Shown: positions 1 to 10,739 of the stretch, piece by piece
How positions within the stretch are numbered: the stretch's first letter is position 1
Layout of the letters: each line of letters begins with the position of its first letter
Origin: Capra hircus
Lineage: Eukaryota > Chordata > Mammalia > Artiodactyla > Bovidae
Assembly (NCBI RefSeq): GCF_001704415.2
Contig: NC_030823.1
Coordinates: forward strand, 69,068,458 to 69,132,457
DNA length: 64,000 bases
Direction: 5' to 3'
Position numbers and translations under genes: made by a program
The notes under the pieces: generated by a model
Told to the model about the DNA's origin: nothing
The model's database searches: none
What the model saw: only the letters and a program-made list of their open reading frames with translations

Positions 1-2790
1 CATTGGTCTTAGTTTTTCACTACCAGTCATACAAAACATTAGACTAGATAAATTCCAAAGACCTTTCCATTTGGCATCTACAATCAGAAAGCAATCCTTT
101 ATTAACCTTTATATTAAAATGGTGATGCGATGACAGGACACACAAAGCCTTATTATATCTTCAAAACAGACCTTTCTGTTCTCAACAATCTGTTAGAATA
201 CAGAGGAAACATTTATCACCCCACTGAGTGGCTACTGATAAATAACCTGGTTAACCAAATGTTATGATTACTGGAGTTACTGAGTTACCATTTTCGATAC
301 TTCAAGTCCTAGCGCAGCCCAACATCACTAGACAAGAAGCTCCTTGAGAACAGGAAGTATGCCTTATTCACCTGTATATTCACAGTGCCTAGAATGCTGG
401 TTGGAAGCCAAGAGGAAGAGCAGAAAAGAAAGGAAGGAGGAAGAGAGGAGAGTGACAAGTGAGGGAGGTCACACAGACAAATCAGGTGTCTTTAACAGCT
501 AGGAAAACTATCACTTTGTGCAATTAGCTTTCAAAATTTTTTTTGTTTTTTCTTAGGTTTAGCAAGCAAACACTAACTTCAATATGCCTAAAGAGGTGAT
601 ATTTTAAAAAGATAACTCTTTACTTTTTAAAGAAACTTGAGAATGTTGGTGATAATGGAAACTCAACAGGGTAATAACAATCTTTTCAAATCTATGTAAT
701 TTCCACTTCTAGGATGTTTCAAAAAAATTATATTTTTAATATCTCACTTATATTAAGTGCTGAGCTAGATGACATAAAACACAGATACATCTCTGTCTCC
801 CTAAAGCTTAAAATCCAAGGCGAATTTTTAAGGCTAGAAAAACACTGAGCAGGGCATTTTAATAGAAATAAAACAGAAATACAGACTCTTCTCTCTTAAT
901 CTATGTTATATTATTTCATCCTCATACCTCACCCTGGTCTGAGTGTAGTACTTACGAGAAGTTATCATTATAATCCCATTTTACAGATAAATAAAAGGAA
1001 GTTCAGAATGGTTGGCAGTTTACAGTCCAGAATGGTTGGCAGTTTACAGTCAGAAAGAGCAGTGAAAGATCCCAGACTAGATCCCAATTCCTTACTTGAT
1101 TGCTTGCAGTCCTGCTACACAACACATTCTGATGATTAAAAATTCGGCTCTCCCTACTCTATTATCAAGGAACCCTCAAGAACTGCTTGTGATTTTTGTA
1201 AAAGGAATGGCTAGAAAACATTATAAGAGGAAAAAGAATAACATGGCCAAACATGTCCAACATCCCTATCTCCTACTCATCCCTCTTATTCACTGATGTC
1301 ACAGGATCTTTCAGTTTCCAAGGAAAGTTATCAGTTCACTTGGTCAATCTCAACAGCAGCCAGAAAACCACAAGCTCTCTACTGTGTCTTTCAATAAATT
1401 ACCATGCCCACTATGTGCATGATAACTGAAAGGGATAAAAATCATCAAAAGACACAGTCCCTAGTTTCAAGACATTTACAATTGACTTGAAGAGATAAGC
1501 TAAACACATGAAAATTTAAATAACAGTAAAACATTTTTTAAAAATATAAGACAATAGAGATAAGTCATTAGTCAATGTATGATAAACTGCGGTCTCAGAA
1601 AGAAGTGAAATCAAAGGGGATTTTAAATGTTATGTAGAAATAACATCAGGAAAGGATATTATACATAGGACTGGGGAAAAAAACTGGCTTAGTAGGGGGA
1701 AAAATGTTGAAATTGTAGAACAGAGGAAAATAAAATTACACATTTAAGGTTGGTTGGTTTTACTGCTTTTAACAGGCCTTGAATGCCAAGAAGAAAAGTC
1801 TGGACTATGTTCTCCAGAATCTAGAAAACAAGTTTTTGTACAAGAAGCAACTCAACGAAACAGTATTTAGTAAGGTTACTTTTGCAAAGACAGGAATGGT
1901 GAAATTGTAATGGGGAAAGACCAAAGGCAAAGTGATCATTCAAGTTCTCTTTCTACTTTAACCATCTATAAAAGTCTAAGATCAGAGAAACGAACAAAGA
2001 AAGATCATGAAATAAAATCATCAATAAAAAATCCTGTATTTCTGATATGCAGTGTTTAAATTGGGTAGAATCCCTATAGATCTATTCCTTTTTTTAGATG
2101 GCAAAAGGAAACATAAATCCACAGAATTTTAAGAACAGAAGAGGCAGAGATCAAGTCCAACATTCTTTTTTTTTTTTTTCAGATGAGAAAACTGAAAAGC
2201 AGCAAGGTTTAGCAATCTGGCTAAGATGACAAAACTAAGTAATAGATAAGAGGGGATTAGATCTTATTTATATAATTACATAACACTGTTTAAAGGAACT
2301 TTAGCAGATACTGTTGGGGCAGGGTAAATGGAAATATTTCTAGGCAATATGGCTCATTTCCTTAAGGAAGAAAATAAAAATTTTACTTCTCTGTATCGGC
2401 TACAATATCAGAAGATGCCTAGAGAAACAAAAAGTTCAAAACTAAATACAGGAGGTGTGGAAGCAGGGGGGAAACACGAGAATAGGTGATAATCCACCAA
2501 CTTTCAGAAGCAAAGATGGCACGTATGTATCACGCAACTGCTCCAGCCTATGGCAGACTCTCTTAGTCCACACTCTGTCTTGCACGTGGCGGCCACCACC
2601 AGTGGACCAGAGTTATCAGCACACCAGCGAGACCTATTTACTATCACTGTCTGACACTGTCTACATGGCTAAAGTGAAGCTTGCCTTTGTTTTCATTTGG
2701 GTTCTTTTTTTTTAAGTTGTTACTTATTCAGCCCAAAGTGTTTTTTACTTGATATTATTCCCTTTTCTGAATGAGATCTATCTCAATTCT
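1..2790. other. Intronic sequence with two MIR fragments
   Basis: AT-rich intron with no supported gene. Minus-orientation MIR remnants lie at about 905-1100 (core resembling ATCCCATTTTACAGATAA) and 2125-2265 (core resembling CAGATGAGAAAACTGA). A weak L2-like stretch may lie at about 1380-1540. A perfect 24-bp tandem duplication sits inside the first MIR (1004-1051). Purine-rich sequence at 405-470 and a T-run at 2165-2179 are low complexity. The short reading frames here show no coding character. Confidence 0.6.
1004..1051. repeat. Perfect 24-bp tandem duplication within a MIR
   Basis: Two identical copies of CAGAATGGTTGGCAGTTTACAGTC lie end to end (1004-1027 and 1028-1051). The unit is unique-looking and is neither a microsatellite motif nor a known dimeric repeat, so this is a local replication-slippage duplication inside MIR-derived DNA. 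Confidence 0.9.
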
Positions 2791-2799
2791 TAACGATCT

Positions 2800-2965
2800 G
2801 TTAGTGAGGTACTTTTCAAACTTTAACATGCATGCGCATTACCTGAGGACTTGATGAAAATGGAGATTCAGACTCAGTCCTTCCGTGGTAGAGCCCATGA
2901 ATCTGCATTTCCAAGAAGCTACCAGGTGATGCTGAGCTGCTGGTCCACCACCTGTATGTGGAATA
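2800..2965 (+). mobile_element. MER5A-like hAT-Charlie remnant
   Basis: The order of motifs matches the MER5A non-autonomous DNA transposon: TTTTCAAACTTTAACATGCATG near the start, ATTACCTGAGGACTTGATGA, GAATCTGCATTTCCAAGAAG, then CAGGTGATGCTGAGCTGCTG. Family assignment is by recalled consensus. It is diverged and both terminal inverted repeats are worn, as expected of an ancient pan-mammalian copy. Confidence 0.75.
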
Positions 2966-3613
2966 GGGTTAGCTACTTGTCCTTAAGTAACCTGAGAACT
3001 AAGTCAGCATTATCTGGGTGGCAACAAGCAGTCAAAGGTAGAAGGAAAGTTCTACCAAGAACATATCAAGAATCCACACTCTGAAACCATGATAGCTAAC
3101 TGCACTAGTTTCTGAACTTGGCTTCATCTATAGATTTTTGGCTTTGCTGAGGCTTTCCCTGGCAACCTACTAACCCCCAGTACTCAACCTCCTAAACAAG
3201 TCTCTCTTAGGTCACACAAGCATGACTCCTAACTGCAGTCCTATTACTGATCTGGAGCGCACCTGACTGCCACCCTTGCTTTGCCCATGTCTCATTAAGG
3301 GTGACACAACACTCGTTCTAAAGTATTTGCTGAAGAAGAATTGAGACATACCAGTGACACTAGTAAACAAAATGTACAACAGTGAAATACCGTCAATACT
3401 ATAGCAACTATACTTAGACTCTATGAAATACTCAGGAAATGCATACATTCTACGCACAACTGTCCCTGGAACCAATGCACAGGAGACTGATTCCAGGATC
3501 CCCATGAATACTAAAATGCACAGATGCTCAAGTCCCTTATGTAAAATGGTGTGGTGCTTATATAACCTACGTAATCCACCCATATATTTTAAATCATCTC
3601 TAACTACTTATCG

Positions 3614-3753
3614 TAGAAGGCAATGGCACTCCACTCCAATACTCTTGCCTGGAAAATCCCATGGACGGAGGAGCCTGGTGGGCTGCAGTCCATGGGCTCG
3701 CACAGAGTCAGACATGACTGAAGCGACTTAGCAGCAGCAGCAGCAGCAGCAGC
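3614..3753 (+). mobile_element. Bov-A monomer SINE with (AGC)8 tail
   Basis: Starts with AGAAGGCAATGGCACTCCACTCC and contains GGAAAATCCCATGGACGGAG and GGTGGGCTGCAGTCCATGG. It ends GACTGAAGCGACTT followed by about eight AGC units (3730-3753). This is the BovB-derived Bov-A unit specific to ruminants. Confidence 0.88.
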
Positions 3754-4107
3754 GTTTTGTCTCCCCAACTATTTTCAGTTTGTAGTTGATTTAATCCACA
3801 AATGTGGAGCCCATGTGTATAGAAGGCCCACTGTTTCCATTCATACCTTATAACTGCCAGTAAAAACTGCATTCATACTTTAGAAACTACACAGTCTTTC
3901 ACGTCCTAAATTTAGACCATTTACTTTTTCTAAATTTCATTGATCTTGAGTTTTAAATTCCTAGAGCTAAAAATAGCAAATGAGCTATTCCATGTCTTTT
4001 ATAGGGAAATCTCCTCTAAAACTACTAACTCTTGAATCATTCAAAGTCATCTACAGTTCAAAAAGAGGAATAAGAAATCCATCTCCTTTAGTTAAAACTG
4101 CAACTTT

Positions 4108-4312
4108 AAGTGAAAGTTTTAGTCATTCAGTCGTGTCCAACTCTTTGCAACTCCATGGACTGTAGCCCACGAGGTTCCTCTATCCATGGAATTCTCAAGA
4201 CACGAATACTAGACTGGTTTGCCATTTCCTTCTCCAGGGGATCTTCCTGACCCAGGGATCGAACCCAGGTCTCCTACACTGCAGGTGAATTCTTTATCAT
4301 CTGAGCCACCAT
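4108..4312 (-). mobile_element. Bov-tA SINE
   Basis: Minus-orientation copy. The plus strand reads TTCAGTCGTGTCCAACTC at the Bov-A end and GGGATCGAACCCAGGTCTCC, then ATCATCTGAGCCACCA, at the tRNA-Glu-derived head, whose B-box is readable in reverse. It is about 205 bp. Confidence 0.85.
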
Positions 4313-4905
4313 ATCTTTAGTTTACGCAAAGTTCTTTTTTCTTTTTTTTTTGAGATTTGGTCTTTAAATTTCCTCGGAGCTTTTTAGTAATGAAGAAAAG
4401 AAAGAGTAGGATAGTGCTTTTGCTCCTTTCTGTCCTTTTTTTGAAAAAGATATTATCAACAACAACTGGAAAAATTTGGAACTTTTTATTTACTGCATGA
4501 GAGTCTCAAATAAATTCAATAAAGCGAAAGCTTGAACCATCACAGAAAACTCAGGTAAAGTAACTCATGACCTAGACTGCCCCAAAGGAAAAACACTGAT
4601 CAACAAAAAATTCAAAACTGAAAAGGAAAATTCTTTTATTTTCTTAATAACCAGGTTAGAAACAAATGTTTGTTTGTGTATTCAAGAAAAAGATCTGCTC
4701 TGCAGAGAATTAAAGACTTGCCAAAAATCATTTAAATCAATTCACTTGTTGTACTGGTTGACAGTATGGTCCAAATATGGTTAAAGAAGAGAAATAAATT
4801 CATCAAGCTAATCAAGAACCTCCAAAAGACATTTACAGTAAAGTTCAGACAAGAAATAATCAAGCATGACTCTAACCTAAATAAAGGCCAGGTTTAATAG
4901 AGTAA

Positions 4906-5147
4906 GGGCTTCCCAGGTGGCACAGTGATAGAACCTGCCTGCCAACGCAGGAGACATAGGAGATGTGGCTTCAATCCGTGGGTTCGGAAGATCCCCCTGG
5001 GGAGGAATTTGCAACCCATTCCAGTATTGTTGCCTGGAAAATTCTACAAATGGAGGAACCTGGAGGTCCATGAGGTGACAAAGAGTTTCAGAAAAGATTG
5101 AGCCACATGTATGCGTGCGGAGGCACACACACACACACACACACACA
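4906..5147 (+). mobile_element. Bov-tA SINE with (CA)12 tail
   Basis: Head GGGCTTCCCAGGTGGCACAG (tRNA-Glu-derived) followed by a Bov-A part (CAACCCATTCCAGTATTGTT). It ends in a CA dinucleotide run at 5124-5147, a potentially polymorphic microsatellite. Confidence 0.85.
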
Positions 5148-5392
5148 TATTAATACAGTAAAATACAAAAGTGAAAATAAAAAGTAAATGCTTACTCCAA
5201 AAGAAAAACACCTTGCTCTTAATTGCCTAAGAACTGGGGGAAAAAATCCTAACATATCAAATCTAACTCACTAGGTACCCCTTTTTAACCCCTGCTGATA
5301 CAGGTTTTTATTAGTCTACATGGCTCTTACAATTCTAACGTTCATCACCTCAATTATGCACACATACTGGCTCCCCAATTATGCTTTAGGGC

Positions 5393-5582
5393 AGCGGTCC
5401 CAAACCTTTCCGGCACCAGGGACTGGCTTCATGGAAGACAATTTTTCCATCGACCGGTTGAAAGGGGGATGGTTTGGGGACAATTCAAGCACATTACATT
5501 TATTGTGCACTTTATTTCTTTTATTATTGCATCAACTCCATCTCAGATCACCATGCATTAAATCCCAGAGGTTGGGAACCCC
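5393..5582 (+). mobile_element. hAT-Charlie non-autonomous element with 8-bp TSD
   Basis: Terminal inverted repeats are CAGCGGTCCCAAACC at the left and GGTTGGGAACCCCTG at the right. They are flanked by the 8-bp duplications CTTTAGGG and CGTTAGGG, which differ at one base. The interior carries the recalled GGCACCAGGGACTGGCTTCATGG motif of this family. An 8-bp duplication is the hAT hallmark. The copy appears internally shortened (about 190 bp). Confidence 0.82.
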
Positions 5583-5910
5583 TGCGTTAGGGTATGCAAG
5601 AACAGAGATTGTGTTGAAATAACTCCAATGCACACCTAGTTTGATAGTGTATACACACTGAGTCTTAGATGCTAGTGAATTTATACAATCTAATACAATC
5701 AGCTTCCCTATACTAAATCTCTTTTATTTTCATTTAAAGCTATACCTGAAAGAAAATTCTGACTGATACACATCATGGTTCCTTTCTCAAAGTCAAAAGT
5801 TACACGGCAGGCTTTATATATTTATTTGCTTAGTAAGTTATTGCCTTATAAAAGTGATTATGGGGAACTGTAACAGAGAATGTATAAACAGGGAGCTTGA
5901 ATGAGTAAGG

Positions 5911-6726
5911 ATGAGTAGAAATGCCAGGCTGGATGACTCACAAGCTGGAATCAAGATTGCTGGGAGAAATACCAACAACCTCAGATACGCAGATAATACC
6001 ACTCTAACGACAGAAAATAAAGAGGAATTAATGAGCCTCTTGATGAAGGTCAAAGAGGAGAGTGAAAAAGCTGGCTTGAAACTCAACATTAAAAAAACTA
6101 AGATCACAGCATCTAGCCCCATCACTTCATGGCAAATAGCTGGAGAATAAAATGGAAACACAGTGACAGATTTTATTTTCTTGGGCTCTAAAATCACTGT
6201 GGACGGTGACTGCAGCCACAAAATTAAGAGACGCTTGTTCCTTGGAAGAAAAGCTATCACCAATCTAGAGAGCATATTAAAAAGCAAAGATATCACTTTG
6301 CCGACAAAGGTCCATACAGTCAAAGCTATGTTTTTCTCCAGTAGTCATGTATGGATGTGAGAATTGGACCATAAAGAAGGCTTAGCACCAAAGAATTAAT
6401 GTTTTCAAATAGTGGTGCTGGAGAAGACTCTTGAGACACCCTTAGACTGCAGTCTATCCTAAAAGAAATCACCTCTAGTCATTGGAAGGACTGATGCTGA
6501 AGCCCCAACACCTTGCCAACTGATGAGAAGTGATGACGCACTGGAAAAGACTCTGATGCTGGGAAAGATTGAAGAGGACGGCAGAAGATGAGATGGTAGG
6601 ATAGCATCACCAATTCAACGGACACGAATCTGAGCAAACTGGAGGACACAGTGGAGGACGGAAGAGCATGGTGAGCTACAGTCCATGGGTCACAAAGAGT
6701 CAGACACAACTCAGCAACTGAACGGC
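5911..6726 (+). mobile_element. BovB LINE 3' fragment
   Basis: About 815 bp of the 3' part of BovB. A degraded reverse-transcriptase C-terminal region is readable in frame pieces (residues like AGIKIAGRNTNNLRYADNTT, the YADD box altered to YADN). It continues through LGSKITVDGDCSH and LGRKAITNLESILKSK to the terminal part ending CAACTGAAC. Stops and frameshifts make it dead. It is antisense to the host gene. Confidence 0.9.
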
Positions 6727-7011
6727 AGATACTACTGCAGTGCTACTGCTAAAAAATCACATCTAAGTACACCCGCACTGTCCAAGCCCACGTTGTTCAA
6801 GACCAACTGTACTGACATACAAGACGGAGTTAGTTAAAAAAAAAATTAAGTTCATAGAGGCCCATCCTATTTAATATGCTTATCAGTGTCCCCCCAAAAT
6901 AGATGGAGAATATTCACACTGGACTGCACATAGGGCCAGCTGCCAACTCCACAGAAAATAGGAACTGAATTCAAAGCAACCTTCAGATAAACAGTCCATT
7001 TAAAAATGCTT

Positions 7012-7440
7012 AAATGCAATCCTGCCATTTGCAACAACATGCTTGGACTTAGAGGATATTAGGCTAAGTAAACTAAATCAGACAGGAAAGACAAATAGCA
7101 TATGATTTCACTTATATAATCTAAGAAAACAAATGTATAAACATAACAACATAGAAACAGACACAGATACAAACTGGTGGTTGCCAGAAAGGAGGTGGGG
7201 AGAGTTGAGTGAAATAGGTAAGGGAGATTAAGAGGTAAGAACTTTCAGTTTAAAGTAAATAAGTCAGCACAAGGAATACTGTTAATAGTACTATAATAAC
7301 TTTATATGGCAATAGATGATAACTAGACTTACTATGATGCATGTTTTGCAATATATAAATATACTGAATCACTATGCTTTACACCTAAAACTAATACAAT
7401 ATCGTTAAGTCACTTATACTTCATTAAAAATAATTTTTAG
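7012..7440 (+). mobile_element. Old L1 3' end
   Basis: Contains the recognisable 3'-terminal L1 text: GCATATGATTTCACTTATAT, then AACTGGTGGTTGCCAG, then CACTATGCTTTACACC, and an AT-rich end (TACTTCATTAAAAATAAT). Strongly diverged, so an ancient L1M-type copy. Left boundary uncertain; it may reach 6840. Confidence 0.7.
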
Positions 7441-7940
7441 TTTTAAAATTAGATAGAATAATTCAATAGTAAAGAAATAATAATAGTAAAAGAAATAATA
7501 TAATTGAAATAACAATGACAGAAAGCAGGAAAAGGTTAGCAAACAGAACAGAGTTATAACCATTAACAATCTGAAAATGACTCAGCAGGTAACTTACTTA
7601 AACACACTTATTATGTTAGAAGTAACAAAAGTGTATACAGTTTGTCCTAAAAAGAATGGTCAACTGCTTAACAACAGAAATTCTTACACTAGAAGTATAG
7701 TTCTGGTAACTGTACGTTTTAAAGGCCACAGAGAAAATGAAAAGGACTCAGAAAAGCAGCAGAAAAATTTCTAGCGGTCTGATGAACCAAGATTACAGTC
7801 TGTTTCTAAACTAGAAACTGAAACCTTTTACAATTTTCAAAAGTATAAAAAGCATTTATAAATGTGCAAAAAGGTATATAAAGTAAATATATGAGGGGAG
7901 ATGGAAAAAAGGTTAATGCTTATTAAGCTAGTCTTAAAAG

Positions 7941-8176
7941 CCACCTCATGCGAAGAGTTGACTCATTGGAAAAGACTTTGATGCTGGGAGGGATTGGGGG
8001 CAGGAGGAGAAGGGGACGACAGAGGATGAGATGGCTGGATGGCATCACTGACTCTATGGACGTGAGTCTGAGTGAACTCCGCGAGTTGGTGACGGACAGG
8101 GAGGCCTGGGGTGCTGGGGTTCATGGGGTCGCAAAGAGTCGGACACGACTGAGCGACTGAACTGAACTGAACTGAA
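7941..8176 (+). mobile_element. BovB 3'-end fragment (SINE-sized)
   Basis: Begins CACCTCATGCGAAGAGTTGA and ends CTGAACTGAACTGAACTGAA. It is only the last 235 bp of BovB. Low divergence from the other copies here suggests a fairly recent insertion. Confidence 0.9.
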
Positions 8177-8269
8177 AAGCTTCGCTTATCAGCCAGTCTT
8201 TTTACAAGGCAGGCGCTTGATTGTTTACATGAGAGTGTGTGCATGCATCCACATACGTGAGCGATTTTT

Positions 8270-8420
8270 TTTAACCTATTTAATCCTAACAACAGGGAAT
8301 TACTATTATCCTCATTATTCACATGTAGAAACTGAAGCGAAGAGGTGGAGTTAAGTATCTTGTCCAATCTTCCATAGCTTCAAGGGACAGATCTGAGACG
8401 TAGATAAGTCTGCCTTAGAT
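8270..8420 (-). repeat. MIR fragment
   Basis: Matches the MIR core in reverse: AATCCTAACAACAGGGAATTACTATTATCC, then TAGAAACTGAAGCGAAGAGG and AAGTATCTTGTCCAATCTTCC. Confidence 0.7.
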
Positions 8421-8827
8421 TAATTAAGAAACATTTTCACTCTAGAAGATGTAACTCTTAAATTGCATCATAAAAATAAAACCTTAGTTTAATTAAAAAA
8501 GACAATTTCTTCCAGAAATATGCCACATCTAGATAGATGTAACATAAAAACAATCACGATAAACCACAATGTTTCTAACATTTTAAGTATTCACCTGCTT
8601 TCTTAATAAGACTAAGGGTAGCCCCAGATAAACTAAATATCCCTGTTAGAATTATGCCTTTATAATTCCAGGTGATCTCTAGCTGCCACTTGTAGGGCTT
8701 ATGCTTAAATTATTAGTTTTAGCATGAATCAATAACACTGTATGTGAATGCTAAAAGAATCATAATTTTAAATTTCAAATAAAATAAAGTATAAAATTAC
8801 TGTCCATCTACACATGGCGATATTAGG

Positions 8828-8935
8828 GATGGAATTCCTGCCTGGAGAATCCCCAAAGACAGAGGAGCCTAGTGGGCTACAGCCCATGGGGTCGCAGCGA
8901 GTCAGACACGACTGAGCGACTAAGCACAGCACAGA
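8828..8935 (+). mobile_element. Bov-A SINE fragment
   Basis: CCTGCCTGGAGAATCCC, AGTGGGCTACAGCCCATGGG and GTCAGACACGACTGAGCGAC are the Bov-A unit; the 5' half is missing. Confidence 0.8.
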
Positions 8936-9045
8936 ACAGAGAGCTAAGGGCCAAGAAAAAGGAGGTGGTGAGTCTCATTTTATTTCATCTTTGGTGGTTT
9001 GCTTTAATGCTTTTCACCCATCAATAACTTTTAAGAAAATCATTA

Positions 9046-9172
9046 ATGGAAAAGGTAATGGTAACCCACTCCAGTATTCTTATCTGGGATATCCTATGGA
9101 CAGAGGAGACTAGCAGGCTCCATGGGGTCACAAAAGATTCAGACATGACTTAGTGAGTAAACAACAACAGCA
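9046..9172 (+). mobile_element. Bov-A SINE, diverged
   Basis: GTAATGGTAACCCACTCCAG through AGACATGACTTAGTGAGTAA, followed by a short CAACAACAGC tail. Confidence 0.8.
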
Positions 9173-9560
9173 AAATAAAGTCATAAACAATTAAAATGAC
9201 AAAATTGATAAAGAGGAACAGTTGTTATATACACCTTGTTTAGACTCATTTCCTTCTTTGGATCCCAAGCCTACGCTAATTACCTTCTAACACTGTGCAG
9301 GCCAAAATGAGCAATCAGAGGTCCTCTAAGCCCTTTTAAGAACTCTTTGTTTAACAAAAAAGTTTTCTTGACACTCACAGAGTAAGCTGCTTAAAAGGGA
9401 CTGATTCAATATTGTCGGTACCAGTGTGAGTGAAGAGAAACTGAACTCCTGGCAAAGAGATGTTAACTTAGAAGGCAGGAAGTTGTCGTCTAAGAAGTAC
9501 AAATAATTTTGCACTGCATGAGAGAGACGTATATGATGTGATTTACATTCCATTTTATAG

Positions 9561-10366
9561 ATTGCCGGGAGAAGTATCAATAACCTCAGATATGCAGATG
9601 ATACCACCCTTATGGCAGAAAGTGAAGAACTAAAGAGCCTCTTGATGAAAAGGAAAGAGGAGAGTGAAGAAGTTAGCTTAAAGCCCAACATTCAGAAAAC
9701 TAACATCATGGCATCTGGTCCTATAACTTCATGGCAAATAGATGGGGAAACAGTGGAAACAGTGACAGACTTTATTTTGGGGGGCTCCAAAATCACTGCA
9801 GATGGTGACTGCAGCCATGAAATTAAAAGACATTTACTCCTTGGAAGGAAAGTTATGACTAACCTAGACAGCATATTAAAAAGCAGAGACAATACTTTGC
9901 CAACAAAGGTCCCTCTAGTCAAGGCTATGGTTCTTCCAGTCATGTATGGATGTGAGATTTGGACTATAAAGAAAGCTGAGCCCCAAAGAATTGATGCTTT
10001 CGAACTGTGGTGTTGGAGAAGACTCTTGAGAGTCCCTTGGACTGCAAGGAGATCCAACCAGTCCATTCTGAAGGAGATCAATCCTGAGTGTTCACTGGAA
10101 GGACTGATATTGAAGCTGAAACTCCAATACTTTGGCCACCTGATGTGAAGAGCTGACTAATTTGAAAAGACCCTGATGCTGGGAAAGATTGAAGGCAGGA
10201 GGAGAAGGGGACGACAGAGGATGAGATGGTTAGACAGCATCACTGACTCAATGGACATGAGTTTGGGTGAACTCCGGGAGTTGGTGATGGACAGGGAGGC
10301 CTGTCGTGCTGCAGTCCATGGGGTTGAAAAGAGTTGGACACAACTGAGTGACTGAACTGAACTGAA
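9561..10366 (+). mobile_element. BovB 3' fragment with TSD
   Basis: About 806 bp, 5'-truncated BovB flanked by CATTTTATAG (9551-9560) and CATTTTACAG (10367-10376), a 10-bp TSD with one change. It carries the C-terminal BovB ORF nearly open (178 codons from 9612), starting just after the YADD box (TCAGATATGCAGATGATACC). It ends ACTGAACTGAACTGAA. The same subfamily variants occur at 13770-14590 on the other strand. Confidence 0.92.
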
Positions 10367-10433
10367 CATTTTACAGACACCTCTTCAAAAGGAAGAAATA
10401 GATTTCCTAATTAGTGTTATTTATGTTTACACT

Positions 10434-10695
10434 TCAGAGAAGGCAATGGCACCCCACTCCAGTACTCTTGCCTGGAAAATCCCATGGACGGAGGAGCCCG
10501 GTGGGCTGCAGTCCATGGGGTCGCCAAGAGTCGGACACAACTGAGCGACTTCACTTTCATTTTTCACTTTTATGCACTGGAGAAGGAAATGGCAACCCAC
10601 TCCAGGGTTCTTGCCTGGAGAGTCCCAGGGACAGGGGAGCCTGGTGGGCTGCTGTCTATGGGGTCGCAGAGAGTCGGACACGACTGAAGCGACTT

Positions 10696-10735
<40 letters not shown>
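10434..10735 (+). mobile_element. BOV-A2 SINE (dimer of Bov-A) with (AGC)n tail
   Basis: Two Bov-A units in tandem: the first begins AGAGAAGGCAATGGCACCCC, the second GAGAAGGAAATGGCAACCCA. A linker (TTCACTTTCATTTTTCACTTT) lies between them. The tail is an uninterrupted AGC run of about 12 units at 10696-10733. The well-kept sequence suggests a young copy. Confidence 0.93.
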
Positions 10736-10739
10736 TGCT

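Noticed and set aside
4906..4980. tRNA-Glu-like sequences as tRNA genes
   Set aside because: The A/B-box-like text is the head of Bov-tA and CHR SINEs, present many times and joined to SINE bodies.
5838..6323. 161-codon minus-strand frame
   Set aside because: Antisense shadow of the BovB fragment at 5911-6726.
10690..10735. Regularly repeated units as a CRISPR-like array
   Set aside because: Simple AGC microsatellite and dispersed SINEs in a mammalian genome; no spacer/repeat structure.
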